DNA of 64,000 bases. Source: Xylocopa sonorina (taxonomy: Eukaryota > Arthropoda > Insecta > Hymenoptera > Apidae). The notes beneath the pieces are model-generated. The model did no database searches, was not told where the DNA came from, and was given only the letters and a program-made list of their open reading frames with translations. A program made the position numbers and the translations under genes. The stretch lies in NCBI RefSeq assembly GCF_050948175.1, contig NW_027490115.1:1488001-1552000 (forward strand). Reading direction: 5' to 3'. Positions 1 through 14,122 of the stretch are shown here, in pieces; position 1 is the stretch's first letter, and every line of letters starts with the position of its first letter.

Positions 1-2410
1 ATTTCTATGTTTCATGGTAAGATATAATATGATTTGCGAAGTGTTATGTATTCCTCGTCTACACTTCAAATGAATGTAAATGCGACACTTCCTTGCAAAG
101 AAATAGCGTTTGCAGATGTCTACGTATCGTAGCAATAGATTACTAATGCTACTTAAAACGCGATATCGCATCACATTTCTATGTTTCATGGTAAGATAAT
201 ATATGATTTGCGAAGTGTCACGTATTCCTCGTCTACACTTCAAATGAATGTAAATGCGACACTTCTTTGCTAGGAAATAGCGGCTGCAGATGTCTAGGTA
301 TCGTAGCAATAGAGTTCAAATGCTTCTTAAAACGAGATATTGCATCTCATATCTATGTTTCATAATAAGATATAATATTCATTGCGAAGTGTTATGCATT
401 CCTCGTATACGATTCAAATGAATGTAAATGCGACACTTCCGTGCAAGGAACTAGCGTTTGCAGATTTCTACGTATCGTAGTAATAGGTTTCTAATGCTTC
501 TTAAAACGCGATATCGCATCTCATTTCTATGTTTCATGGTGAGATATAATATGATTTGCGAAGTGTTTTGTATTCCTCGTCCACACTTCAAATGAATGTA
601 AATGCGACACTTCCTTGCAAAGAAATAGCGTTTGCAGATGTCTACGTATCGTAGCAATAGATTACTAATGCTACTTAAAACGCGATATCGCATCTCATTT
701 CTATGTTTCATGGTAAGATATAATGTGATTTGCGAAGTGTTATGTATTCCTCGTCTACATTTCAAATGAATGTAAATGCGACACTTCCTTGCAAGGAAAT
801 AGCGTTTGCAGATGTCCACCTATCGTAGCAATAGGGTTCTAATGCTTCTTAGAACGCGATATCGCATCTCATTTCTTTGTTTCATGGTAAGATATAATAT
901 GATTTGCGAAGTGTTCTGTATTCCTCGTCTACACTTCAAATGAATGTAAATGCAACACTTCCTTGCAAGGAAATAGCGTTTGCAGATGTCTACCTATCGT
1001 AGCAATAGGGTTCTAATACTTCTTAAAACGCGATATAGCAACTCATTTCTTTGTTTCATGGTAAGATATAATATGATTTGCGAAGTGTTTTGTATTCCTC
1101 GTCCACACTTCAAATGAATGTAAATGCGACACTTCCTTGCAAGGAAATAGCGTTTGCAGATGTCTACGTATCGTAGCAATAGATTTCTAATGCTTCTTAA
1201 AACGCGATATCGCATCTCATTTCTATGTTTCATGGTAAGATATAATATGATTTGCGAAGTGTTATGTATTCCTCGTATACGATTCAAATGAATGTAAATG
1301 CGACACTTCCTTGCTAGGAAATAGCGTCTGCAGATGTCTACGCATCGTAGCAATAGGGTTCTTATGATTCTTAAAACGCAATACCGCATCTCATTTCTAT
1401 GTTTCATGGTAAGATATAATATGATTGACGAAGTGTCATGTATTCCTCGTCTACACTTCAAATGAATGTAAATGCGACACTTCTATGCTAGGAAATAGCG
1501 TCTGCAGATGTCTAGGTATCGTAGCAATAGAGTTCAAATGCTTCTTAAAACGCGATATTGCATCTCATATCTATGTTTCATGATAAGATATAATATTCAT
1601 TGCGAAGTGTTATGCATTCCTTGTATACGATTCAAATGAATGTAAATGCGACACTTCCTTGGAAGGAAATAGCGTTTGTAGATGTCTACGTATCGTAGCA
1701 ATAGAGTTCTTATGTTTCTTAAAACGCGATATCGCATCTCATTTCTATGTTTCATGGTAAGATATAATATGATTTGCGAAGTGTTATGTATTCCTCGTCT
1801 ACACTACAAATGATTGTGAATGCGATACTACCTCGCTAGGAAATAGCGTTTGCAGATGTCTAGGTATCGTAGCAATAGTGTTCTTATGATTCTTAAAACG
1901 CGACATCACAACTCAATTCTATGTTTCATGGTAAGATATAATATGATTTGCGAAGTGTTATGTATTCCTCGTCTACACTTCAAATGAATGCAAATGCGAC
2001 ACTTCCTTCCAAGGAAATAGCATTTGCAGATGTCTACGTATCGTAGCAATAGATTTCTAATGCTTCTTAAAACGCGATATCGCATCTCATTTCTATGTTT
2101 CATGGTAAGATATAATATGATTTGCCAAGTGTTATGAATTCCTCGTCTACACTTCAAATGAATGTAAATGCGACACTTCCTTGCAAAGAAATAGCGTTTG
2201 CAGATGTCTACGTATCGTAGCAGTAGATTACTAATGCTACTTAAAACGCGATATCGCATCTCATTTCTATGTTTCATGGTAAGATATAATATGATTGGCG
2301 AACTCTTATGTATTCCTCGTCTACACTTCAAATGAATGTAAATGCGACACTTCTTTGCTAGGAAATAGCGTCTGCAGATTTCTAGGTATCGCAGCAATAG
2401 AGTTCTAATG

Positions 2411-4498
2411 CTTCTTAAAACGAGATATTGCATCTCATATCTATGTTTCATGATAAGATATAATATTCATTGCGAAGTGTTATGCATTCCTCGTATACGA
2501 TTCAAATGAATGTAAATGCGACACTTCCTTGCAAGGAAATAGCGTTTGCAGATGTCTACGCATCGTAGCAATAGAGTTCTTATGATTCTTAAAACGCAAT
2601 ACCGCATCTCATTTCTATGTTTCATGGTAAGATATAATCTGATTTGCGAAGTGTTATGTATTTCTCGTCTACACTTCAAGTGAATGTAAATGCGACACTT
2701 CCACGCAAGGAAATAGCGTTTGCAGATTTCTACGTATCGTAGCAATAGAGTTCAAATGCTTCTTAAAACGAGATATTGCATCTCATATCTATGTTTCATG
2801 ATAAGATATAATATTCATTGCGAAGTGTTATGCATTCCTCGTATACGATTTAAATGAATGTAAATGCGACGCTTCCTTGCAAGGAAATAGCGTTTGCAGA
2901 TGTCTACGCATCGTAGCAATAGATTTCTTATGATTCTTAAAACGCAATACCGCATCTCATTTCTATGTTTCATGGTAAGATATAATATGATTTGCGAAGT
3001 GTCATGTATTCCTCGTCTACACTTCAAATGAATGTAAATGCGTCACTTCCTTGCTAGGAAATAGCATCTGCAGATGTCTAGGTATCGTAGCAATAGAGTC
3101 CAAATGCTTCTTAAAACGAGATATTGCATCTCATATCTATGTTTCATGATACGATATAATATTCATTGCGAAGTGTTATGCATTCCTCGTATACGATTCA
3201 AATGAATGTAAATGCGACACTTCCATGCAAGGAAATAGCGTTTGCAGATTTCTACGTATCGTAGCAATAGGTTTCTAATGCTTCTTAAAACGCGATATCG
3301 CATCTCATTTCTATGTTTCATGGTAAGATATAATATGATTGGCGAACTCTTATGCATTCCACGTCTACACTTCAAATGAATGTAAATGCGACACTTCTTT
3401 GCTAGGAAATAGCGTCTGCAGATGTCTAGGTATCGCAGCAATGGAGTTCGAATGCTTCTTAAAACGAGATATTGCATCTCATATCTATGTTTCATGATAA
3501 GATATAATATTCATTGCGAAGTGTTATGCATTCCTCGTATACGATTCAAATGAATGTAAATGCGACACTTCCTTGCAAGGAAATAGCGTTTGCAGATGTC
3601 TACGCATCGTAGCAATAGAGTTCTTATGATTCTTAAAACGCAATACCGCATCTCATTTCTATGTTTCATGGTAAGATATAATCTGATTTGCGAAGTGTTA
3701 TGTATTTCTCGTCTACACTTCAAGTGAATGTAAATGCGACACTTCCACGCAAGGAAATAGCGTTTGCAGATTTCTACGTATCGTAGCAATAGAGTTCAAA
3801 TGCTTCTTAAAACGAGATATTGCATCTCATATCTATGTTTCATGATAAGATATAATATTCATTGCGAAGTGTTATGCATTCCTCGTATACGATTTAAATG
3901 AATGTAAATGCGACGCTTCCTTGCAAGGAAATAGCGTTTGCAGATGTCTACGCATCGTAGCAATAGATTTCTTATGATTCTTAAAACGCAATACCGCATC
4001 TCATTTCTATGTTTCATGGTAAGATATAATATGATTTGCGAAGTGTCATGTATTCCTCGTCTACACTTCAAATGAATGTAAATGCGTCACTTCCTTGCTA
4101 GGAAATAGCATCTGCAGATGTCTAGGTATCGTAGCAATAGAGTCCAAATGCTTCTTAAAACGAGATATTGCATCTCATATCTATGTTTCATGATACGATA
4201 TAATATTCATTGCGAAGTGTTATGCATTCCTCGTATACGATTCAAATGAATGTAAATGCGACACTTCCATGCAAGGAAATAGCGTTTGCAGATTTCTACG
4301 TATCGTAGCAATAGGTTTCTAATGCTTCTTAAAACGCGATATCGCATCTCATTTCTATGTTTCATGGTAAGATATAATATGATTGGCGAACTCTTATGCA
4401 TTCCACGTCTACACTTCAAATGAATGTAAATGCGACACTTCTTTGCTAGGAAATAGCGTCTGCAGATGTCTAGGTATCGCAGCAATGGAGTTCGAATG
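2411..4498 (+). repeat. Tandem 6-monomer higher-order repeat, two copies (1,044 bp each)
   Basis: Copy 1 is 2,411-3,454 and copy 2 is 3,455-4,498, an offset of 1,044 bp (6 x 174). By eye the two copies share every private variant I checked, including TCTGATTTGCG at about 2,638 and 3,682, TATTTCTCG, a GACGCTTCC and a GATACGATAT monomer. Identity continues somewhat past copy 2 and then breaks where GTATACG becomes GTACACG near 4,582. This is the clearest recent tandem amplification in the left A array. Confidence 0.9.
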
Positions 4499-4519
4499 CT
4501 TCTTAAAACGAGATATTGC

Positions 4520-5530
4520 ATCTCATATCTATGTTTCATGATAAGATATAATATTCATTGCGAAGTGTTATGCATTCCTCGTACACGATTCAAATGAATG
4601 TAAATGCGACACTTCCTTGCAAGGAAATAGCGTTTGCAGATGTCTACGCATCGTAGCAATAGTGTTCTTATGATTCTTAAAACGCAATACCGCATCTCAT
4701 TTCAATGTTTCATGGTAAGATATAATATGATTTGCGAAGTGTTATGTATTCCTCGTCTACACTTCAAATGAATGTAAATGTGACACTTCCATGCAAGGAA
4801 ATAGCGTTTGCAGATTTCTACGTATCGTAGCAATAGATTTCTAATGCTTCTTAAAACGCGATATCGCATCTCATTTCTATGTTTCATGGTAAGATATAAT
4901 ATGATTTGCGAAGTGTTATGTATTCCTCGTCTACACTTCAAATGAATGTAAATGCGACACTTCCTTGCAAAGAAATAGCGTTTGCAGATGTCTACGTATC
5001 GTAGCAATAGATTACTAATGCTACTTAAAACGCGATATCGCATCACATTTCTATGTCTCATGGTAAGATATTATATGATTTGCGAAGTGTCACGTATTCC
5101 TCGTCTACACTTCAAATGAATGTAAATGCGACACTTCTTTGCTAGGAAATAGCGACTGCAGATGTCTAGGTATCGTAGCAATAGAGTTCAAATGCTTCTT
5201 AAAACGAGATATTGCATCTCATATCTATGTTTCATAATAAGATATAATATTCATTGCGAAGTGTTATGCATTCCTCGTATACGATTCAAATGAATGTAAA
5301 TGCGACACTTCCTTGCAAGGAAATAGCGTTTGCAGATGTCTACGCATCGTAGCAATAGAGTTCTTATGATTCTTAAAACGCAATACCGCATCTCATTTCT
5401 ATGTTTCATGGTAAGATATAATATGATTTGCGAAGTGTCATGTATTCCTCGTCTACACTTCAAATGAATGAAAATGCGTCACTTCTTTGCTAGGAAATAG
5501 CGTCTGCAGATGTCTAGGTATCGTAGCAAT
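4520..5530 (+). repeat. Dispersed ~1-kb satellite segment, copy 1 of 3
   Basis: The stretch 4,520-5,530 recurs almost unchanged at about 9,740-10,750 (offset 5,220 bp, 30 monomers) and again at about 18,092-19,102 (offset 8,352 bp more, 48 monomers). Shared private variants include AATGTGACACTTCC (near 4,780), CATCACATTTCTATGTCTC (near 5,041), AAGATATTATATG and TGAATGAAAATGCGTC (near 5,466). Offsets are exact multiples of 174, as expected for unequal exchange or conversion within the array. Confidence 0.85.
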
Positions 5531-7934
5531 AGAGTCCAAATGCTTCTTAAAACGAGATATTGCATCTCATATCTATGTTTCATGATAAGATATAATATTC
5601 ATTGCGAAGTGTTATGCATTCCTCGTACACGATTCAAATGAATGTAAATGCGACACTTCCTTGCAAGGAAATAGCGTTTGCAGATGTCTACGCATCGTAG
5701 CAATAGTGTTCTTATGATTCTTAAAACGCAATACCGCATCTCATTTCAATGTTTCATGGTAAGATATAATATGATTTGCGAAGTGTTATGTATTCCTCGT
5801 CTACACTTCAAATGAATGTAAATGCGACACTTTCTTGCATGGAAATAGCGTTTGCAGATGTCTACCTATCGTAGCAATAGGGTTCTAATGCTTCTTAGAA
5901 CGCGATATCGCATCTCATTTCTATGTTTCATTGTAAGATATAATATGATTTGCGAAGTGTTATGCATTCCTCGTATACGATTCAAATGAATGTAAATGCG
6001 ACACTTCCTTGCAAGGAAATAGCATCTGCAGATGTCTAGGTATCGTAGCAATAGAGTCCAAATGCTTCTTAAAACGAGATATTGCATCTCATATCTATGT
6101 TTCATGATAAGATATAATATTCATTGCGAAGTGTTATGCATTCCTCGTACACGATTCAAATGAATGTAAATGCGACACTTCCTTGCAAGGAAATAGCGTT
6201 TGCAGATGTCTACGCATCGTAGCAATAGTGTTCTTATGATTCTTAAAACGCAATACCGCATCTCATTTCAATGTTTCATGGTAAGATATAATATGATTTG
6301 CGAAGTGTTATGTATTCCTCGTCTACACTTCAAATGAATGTAAATGCGACACTTTCTTGCATGGAAATAGCGTTTGCAGATGTCTACCTATCGTAGCAAT
6401 AGGGTTCTAATGCTTCTTAGAACGCGATATCGCATCTCATTTCTTTGTTTCATGGTAAGATATAATATGATTTGCGAAGTGTTTTGTATTCCTCGTCTAC
6501 ACTTCAAATGAATGTAAATGCAACACTTCCTTGCAAGGAAATAGCGTTTGCAGATGTTTACCTATCGTAGCAATAGGGTTCTAATGCTTCTTAAAACGCG
6601 ATATAGCAACTCATTTCTTTGTTTCATGGTAAGATATAATATGATTTGCGAAGTGTTTTGTATTCCTCGTCCACACTTCAAATGAATGTAAATGCGACAC
6701 TTCCTTGCAAAGAAATAGCGTTTGCAGATATCTACGTATCGTAGCAATAGATTTCTAATGCTTCTTAAAACGCGATATCGCATCTCATTTCTATGTTTCA
6801 TGGTAAGATATAATGTGATTTGCGAAGTGTCATGTATTCCTCGTCTACACTTCAAATGAATGTAAATGCGACACTTCTATGCTAGGAAATAGCGTCTGCA
6901 GATGTCTAGGTATCGTAGCAATAGAGTTCAAATGCTTCTTAAAACGCGATATTGCATCTCATATCTATGTTTCATGATAAGATATAATATTCATTGCGAA
7001 GTGTTATGCATTCCTTGTATACGATTCAAATGAATGTAAATGCGACACTTCCTTGCAAGGAAATAGCGTTTGCAGATGTCTACGTATCGTAGCAATAGAG
7101 TTCTTATGTTTCTTAAAACGCGATATCGCATCTCATTTCTATGTTTCATGGTAAGATATAATATGATTTGCGAAGTGTTATGTATTCCTCGTCTACACTA
7201 CAAATGATTGTGAATGCGACACTACCTCGCTAGGAAATAGCGTTTGCAGATGTCTAGGTATCGTAGCAATAGTGTTCTTATGATTCTTAAATCGCGACAT
7301 CGCAACTCAATTCTATGTTTCATGGTAAGATATAATATGATTTGCGAAGTGTTATGTATTCCTCGTCTACACTTCAAATGAATGCAAATGCGACACTTCC
7401 TTCCAAGGAAATAGCATTTGCAGATGTCTACGTATGGTAGCAATAGATTTCTAATGCTTCTTAAAACGCGATATCGCATCTCATTTCTATGTTTCATGGT
7501 AAGATATAATGTGGTTTGCGAAGTGTTATGTATTCCTCGTCTACACTTCAAATGAATGTAAATCCGACACTTCCATGCAAGGAAATAGCGTTTGCAGATT
7601 TCTACGTATCGTAGCAATAGATTTCTAATGCTTCTTAAAACGCGATATCGCATCTCATTTCTATGTTTCATGGTAAGATATAATATGATTTGCCAAGTGT
7701 TATGAATTCCTCGTCTACACTTCAAATGAATGCAAATGCGACACTTCCTTCCAAGGAAATAGCATTTGCAGATGTCTACGTACGGTAGCAATAGATTTCT
7801 AATGCTTCTTAAAACGCGATATCGCATCTCATTTCTATGTTTCATGGTAAGATATAATGTGGTTTGCGAAGTGTTATGTATTCCTCGTCTACACTTCAAA
7901 TGAGTGTAAATGCGACACTTCTTTGCTAGGAAAT

Positions 7935-9772
7935 AGCGTCTGCAGATTTCTAGGTATCGCAGCAATAGAGTTCTAATGCTTCTTAAAACGAGATATTGCA
8001 TCTCATATCTATGTTTCATGATAAGATATAATATTCATTGCGAAGTGTTATGCATTCCTCGTATACGATTCAAATGAATGTAAATGCGACACTTCCTTGC
8101 AAGGAAATAGCGTTTGCAGATGTCTACGCATCGTAGCAATAGAGTTCTTATGATTCTTAAAACGCAATACCGCATCTCATTTCTATGTTTCATGGTAAGA
8201 TATAATATGATTTGCGAAGTGTCATGTATTCCTCGTCTACACTTCAAGTGAATGTAAATGCGTCACTTCATTGCTAGGAAATAGCATCTGCAGATGTCTA
8301 GGTATCGTAGCAATAGAGTCCAAATGCTTCTTAAAACGAGATATTGCATCTCATATCTATGTTTCATGATAAGATATAATATTCATTGCGAAGTGTTACG
8401 CATTCCTCGTATACGATTCAAATGAATGTAAATGCGACACTTCCATGCAAGGAAATAGCGTTTGCAGATTTCTACGTATCGTAGCAATAGGTTTCTAATG
8501 CTTCTTAAAACGCGATATCGCATCTCATTTCAATGTTTCATGGTAAGATATAATATGATTTGCGAAGTGCTATGTATTCCTCGTCTGCACTTCAAATGAA
8601 TGTAAATGCGACACTTCCTTGCAAAGAAATAGCGTTTGCAGATGTCTACGTATCGTAGCAATAGATTACTAATGCTACTTAAAACGCGATATCGCATCTC
8701 ATTTCTATGTTTCATGGTAAGATATTATATGATTTGCGAAGTGTTATGTATTCCTCGTCTACACTTCAAATGAATGTAAATGCGACACTTCCTTGCAAGG
8801 AAATTGCGTTTGCAGATGTCTACCTATCGTAGCAATAGGGTTCTAATGCTTCATAAAACGCGATATCGCATCTCATTTCTTTGTTTCATGGTAAGATATA
8901 ATATGATTTGCGAAGTGTTTTGTATTCCTCGTCTACACTTCAAATGAATGTAAATGCGACACTTCCTTGCAAAGAAATAGCGTTTGCAGATGCCTACGTA
9001 TCGTAGCAATAGATTTCTAATGCTTCTTAAAACGCGATAACGCATCTCATTTCTATGTTTCATGGTAAGATATAATATGATTTGTGAAGTGTTATGTATT
9101 CCTCGTATCCGATTCAAATGAATGTAAATGCGACACTTCCTTGGAAGGAAATAGCGTTTGCAGATGTCTACGCTTCGTAGCAATAGAATTCTTATGATTC
9201 TTAAAACGCAATACCGCATCTCATTTCTATGTTTCATTGTAAGATATAATATGATTTGCGAAGTGTTATGCATTCCTCGTATACAATTCAAATGAATGTA
9301 AATGCGACACTTCCTTGCAAGGAAATAGCGTTTGCAGATGTCTACGCATCGTAGCAATAGATTACTAATGCTACTTAAAACGCGATATCGCATCTCATTT
9401 CTATGTTTCATGGTAAGATATAATATGATTTGCGAAGTGTTATGCATTCCTCGTATACGATTCAAATGAATGTAAATGCGACACTTCCTTGCAAGGAAAT
9501 AGCGTTTGCAGATGTCTACGCATCGTAGCAATAGAGTTCTTATGATTCTTAAAACGCAATACCGCATCTCATTTCCATTTTTCATGGTAAGATATAATAT
9601 GTTTGACGAAGTGTCATGTATTCCTCGTCTACACTTCAAATGAATGTAAGTGCGACACTTCTATGCTAGGAAATAGCGTCTGCAGATGTCTAGGTATCGT
9701 AGCAATAGAGTTCAAATGCTTCTTAAGACGCGATATTGCATCTCATATCTATGTTTCATGATAAGATATAAT
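7935..9772 (+). repeat. Partial copy of the 12-monomer higher-order unit
   Basis: This segment aligns to 14,373-16,210 at a constant offset of 6,438 bp (37 monomers). Shared private variants include CTATGTATTCCTCGTCTGCAC near 8,570, AAATTGCG near 8,802, GATGCCTACG near 8,988 and CTTCGTAGCAATAGAATTC near 9,173. It has extra substitutions, for example ATTTCCATTTTTC near 9,571, so it is a somewhat older or independently drifting copy. Confidence 0.82.
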
Positions 9773-10750
9773 ATTCATTGCGAAGTGTTATGCATTCCTC
9801 GTACACGATTCAAATGAATGTAAATGCGACACTTCCTTGCAAGGAAATAGCGTTTGCAGATGTCTACGCATCGTAGCAATAGTGTTCTTATGATTCTTAA
9901 AACGCAATACCGCATCTCATTTCAATGTTTCATGGTAAGATATAATATGATTTGCGAAGTGTTATGTATTCCTCGTCTACACTTCAAATGAATGTAAATG
10001 TGACACTTCCATGCAAGGAAATAGCGTTTGCAGATTTCTACGTATCGTAGCAATAGATTTCTAATGCTTCTTAAAACGCGATATCGCATCTCATTTCTAT
10101 GTTTCATGGTAAGATATAATATGATTTGCGAAGTGTTATGTATTCCTCGTCTACACTTCAAATGAATGTAAATGCGACACTTCCTTGCAAAGAAATAGCG
10201 TTTGCAGATGTCTACGTATCGTAGCAATAGATTACTAATGCTACTTAAAACGCGATATCGCATCACATTTCTATGTCTCATGGTAAGATATTATATGATT
10301 TGCGAAGTGTCACGTATTCCTCGTCTACGCTTCAAATGAATGTAAATGCGACACTTCTTTGCTAGGAAATAGCGACTGCAGATGTCTAGGTATCGTAGCA
10401 ATAGAGTTCAAATGCTTCTTAAAACGAGATATTGCATCTCATATCTATGTTTCATAATAAGATATAATATTCATTGCGAAGTGTTATGCATTCCTCGTAT
10501 ACGATTCAAATGAATGTAAATGCGACACTTCCTTGCAAGGAAATAGCGTTTGCAGATGTCTACGCATCGTAGCAATAGAGTTCTTATGATTCTTAAAACG
10601 CAATACCGCATCTCATTTCTATGTTTCATGGTAAGATATAATATGATTTGCGAAGTGTCATGTATTCCTCGTCTACACTTCAAATGAATGAAAATGCGTC
10701 ACTTCTTTGCTAGGAAATAGCGTCTGCAGATGTCTAGGTATCGTAGCAAT
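9740..10750 (+). repeat. Dispersed ~1-kb satellite segment, copy 2 of 3
   Basis: This copy matches the segment at 4,520 with an offset of 5,220 bp. The only differences noticed are single substitutions, for example TACGCTTC at about 10,327 where the others have TACACTTC. It is followed by a run, roughly 10,770-12,000, that also matches about 330-1,560 at an offset of 10,440 bp (60 monomers). Confidence 0.82.
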
Positions 10751-13700
10751 AGAGTTCAAATGCTTCTTAAAACGAGATATTGCATCTCATATCTATGTTT
10801 CATGATAAGATATAATATTCATTGCGAAGTGTTATGCATTCCTCGTATACGATTCAAACGAATGTAAATGCGACACTTCCATGCAAGGAAATAGCGTTTG
10901 CAGATTTCTACGTATCGTAGTAATAGGTTTCTAATGCTTCTTAAAACGCGATATCGCATCTCATTTCTATGTTTCATGGTGAGATATAATATGATTTGCG
11001 AAGTGTTTTGTATTCCTCGTCCACACTTCAAATGAATGTAAATGCGACACTTCCTTGCAAAGAAATAGCGTTTGCAGATGTCTACGTATCGTAGCAATAG
11101 ATTACTAATGCTACTTAAAACGCGATATCGCATCTCATTTCTATGTTTCATGGTAAGATATAATGTGATTTGCGAAGTGTTATGTATTCCTAGTCTACAT
11201 TTCAAATGAATGTAAATGCGACACTTCCTTGCAAGGAAATAGCGTTTGCAGATGTCTACCTATCGTAGCAATAGGGTTCTAATGCTTCTTAGAACGCGAT
11301 ATCGCATCTCATTTCTTTGTTTCATGGTAAGATATAATATGATTTGCGAAGTGTTTTGTATTCCTCGTCTACACTTCAAATGAATGTAAATGCAACACTT
11401 CGTTGCAAGGAAATAGCGTTTGCAGATGTTTACCTATCGTAGCAATAGGGTTCTAATGCTTCTTAAAACGCGATATAGCAACTCATTTCTTTGTTTCATG
11501 GTAAGATATAATATGATTTGCGAAGTGTTTTGTATTCCTCGTCCACACTTCAAATGAATGTAAATGCGACACTTCCTTGCAAAGAAATAGCGTTTGCAGA
11601 TATCTACGTATCGTAGCAATAGATTTCTAATGCTTCTTAAAACGCGATATCGCATCTCATTTCTATGTTTCATGGTAAGATATAATGTGATTTGCGAAGT
11701 GTCATGTATTCCTCGTCTACACTTCAAATGAATGTAAATGCGACACTTCTATGCTAGGAAATAGCGTCTGCAGATGTCTAGGTATCGTAGCAATAGAGTT
11801 CAAATGCTTCTTAAAACGCGATATTGCATCTCATATCTATGTTTCATGATAAGATATAATATTCATTGCGAAGTGTTATGCATTCCTTGTATACGATTCA
11901 AATGAATGTAAATGCGACACTTCCTTGCAAGGAAATAGCGTTTGTAGATGTCTACGTATCGTAGCAATAGAGTTCTTATGTTTCTTAAAACGCGATATCG
12001 CATCTCATTTCTATGTTTCATGGTAAGATATAATATGATTTGCGAAGTGTTATGTATTCCTCGTCTACACTACAAATGATTGTGAATGCGACACTACCTC
12101 GCTAGGAAATAGCGTCTGCAGATGTCTAGGTATCGCAGCAATGGAGTTCGAATGCTTCTTAAAACGAGATATTGCATCTCATATCTATGTTTCATGATAA
12201 GATATAATATTCATTGCGAAGTGTTATGCATTCCTCGTACACGATTCAAATGAATGTAAATGCGACACTTCCTTGCAAGGAAATAGCGTTTGCAGATGTC
12301 TACGCATCGTAGCAATAGTGTTCTTATGATTCTTAAAACGCAATACCGCATCTCATTTCAATGTTTCATGGTAAGATATAATATGATTTGCGAAGTGTTA
12401 TGTATTCCTCGTCTACACTTCAAATGAATGTAAATGCGACACTTCCTTGCAAGGAAATAGCGTTTGCAGATGTCTACCTATCGTAGCAATAGGGTTCTAA
12501 TGCTTCTTAGAACGCGATATCGCATCTCATTTCTTTGTTTCATGGTAAGATATAATATGATTTGCGAAGTGTTTTGTATTCCTCGTCTACACTTCAAATG
12601 AATGTAAATGCAACACTTCCTTGCAAGGAAATAGCGTTTGCAGATGTTTACCTATCGTAGCAATAGGGTTCTAATGCTTCTTAAAACGCGATATAGCAAC
12701 TCATTTCTTTGTTTCATGGTAAGATATAATATGATTTGCGAAGTGTTTTGTATTCCTCGTCCACACTTCAAATGAATGTAAATGCGACACTTCCTTGCAA
12801 AGAAATAGCGTTTGCAGATATCTACGTATCGTAGCAATAGATTTCTAATGCTTCTTAAAACGCGATATCGCATCTCATTTCTATGTTTCATGGTAAGATA
12901 TAATGTGATTTGCGAAATGTCATGTATTCCTCGTCTACACTTCAAATGAATGTAAATGCGACACTTCTATGCTAGGAAATAGCGTCTGCAGATGTCTAGG
13001 TATCGTAGCAATAGAGTTCAAATGCTTCTTAAAACGCGATATTGCATCTCATATCTATGTTTCATGATAAGATATAATATTCATTGCGAAGTGTTATGCA
13101 TTCCTTGTATACGATTCAAATGAATGTAAATGCGACACTTCCTTGCAAGGAAATAGCGTTTGTAGATGTCTACGTATCGTAGCAATAGAGTTCTTATGTT
13201 TCTTAAAACGCGATATCGCATCTCATTTCTATGTTTCATGGTAAGATATAATATGATTTGCGAAGTGTTATGTATTCCTCGTCTACACTACAAATGATTG
13301 TGAATGCGACACTACCTCGCTAGGAAATAGCGTTTGCAGATGTCTAGGTATCGTAGCAATAGTGTTCTTATGATTCTTAAATCGCGACATCGCAACTCAA
13401 TTCTATGTTTCATGGTAAGATATAATATGATTTGCGAAGTGTTATGTATTCCTCGTCTACACTTCAAATGAATGCAAATGCGACACTTCCTTCCAAGGAA
13501 ATAGCATTTGCAGATGTCTACGTATGGTAGCAATAGATTTCTAATGCTTCTTAAAACGCGATATCGCATCTCATTTCTATGTTTCATGGTAAGATATAAT
13601 GTGGTTTGCGAAGTGTTATGTATTCCTCGTCTACACTTCAAATGAATGTAAATCCGACACTTCCATGCAAGGAAATAGCGTTTGCAGATTTCTACGTATC

Positions 13701-14122
13701 GTAGCAATAGATTTCTAATGCTTCTTAAAACGCGATATCGCATCTCATTTCTATGTTTCATGGTAAGATATAATATGATTTGCCAAGTGTTATGAATTCC
13801 TCGTCTACACTTCAAATGAATGTAAATGCGACACTTCCTTGCAAAGAAATAGCGTTTGCAGATGTCTACGTATCGTAGCAATAGATTACTAATGCTACTT
13901 AAAACGCGATATCGCATCTCATTTCTATGTTTCATGGTAAGATATAATATGATTGGCGAACTCTTATGCATTCCACGTCTACACTTCAAATGAATGTAAA
14001 TGCGACACTTCTTTGCTAGGAAATAGTGTCTGCAGATGTCTAGGTATCGCAGCAATGTAGTTCGAATGCTTCTTAAAACGAGATATTGCATCTCATATCT
14101 ATGTTTCATGATAAGATATAAT

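Noticed and set aside
1..174. Origin of the 174-bp monomer by triplication of a 58-bp unit
   Set aside because: 174 is 3 x 58 and the units near 34,400 are spaced 58-60 bp, but the three thirds of the consensus show only weak similarity by eye.
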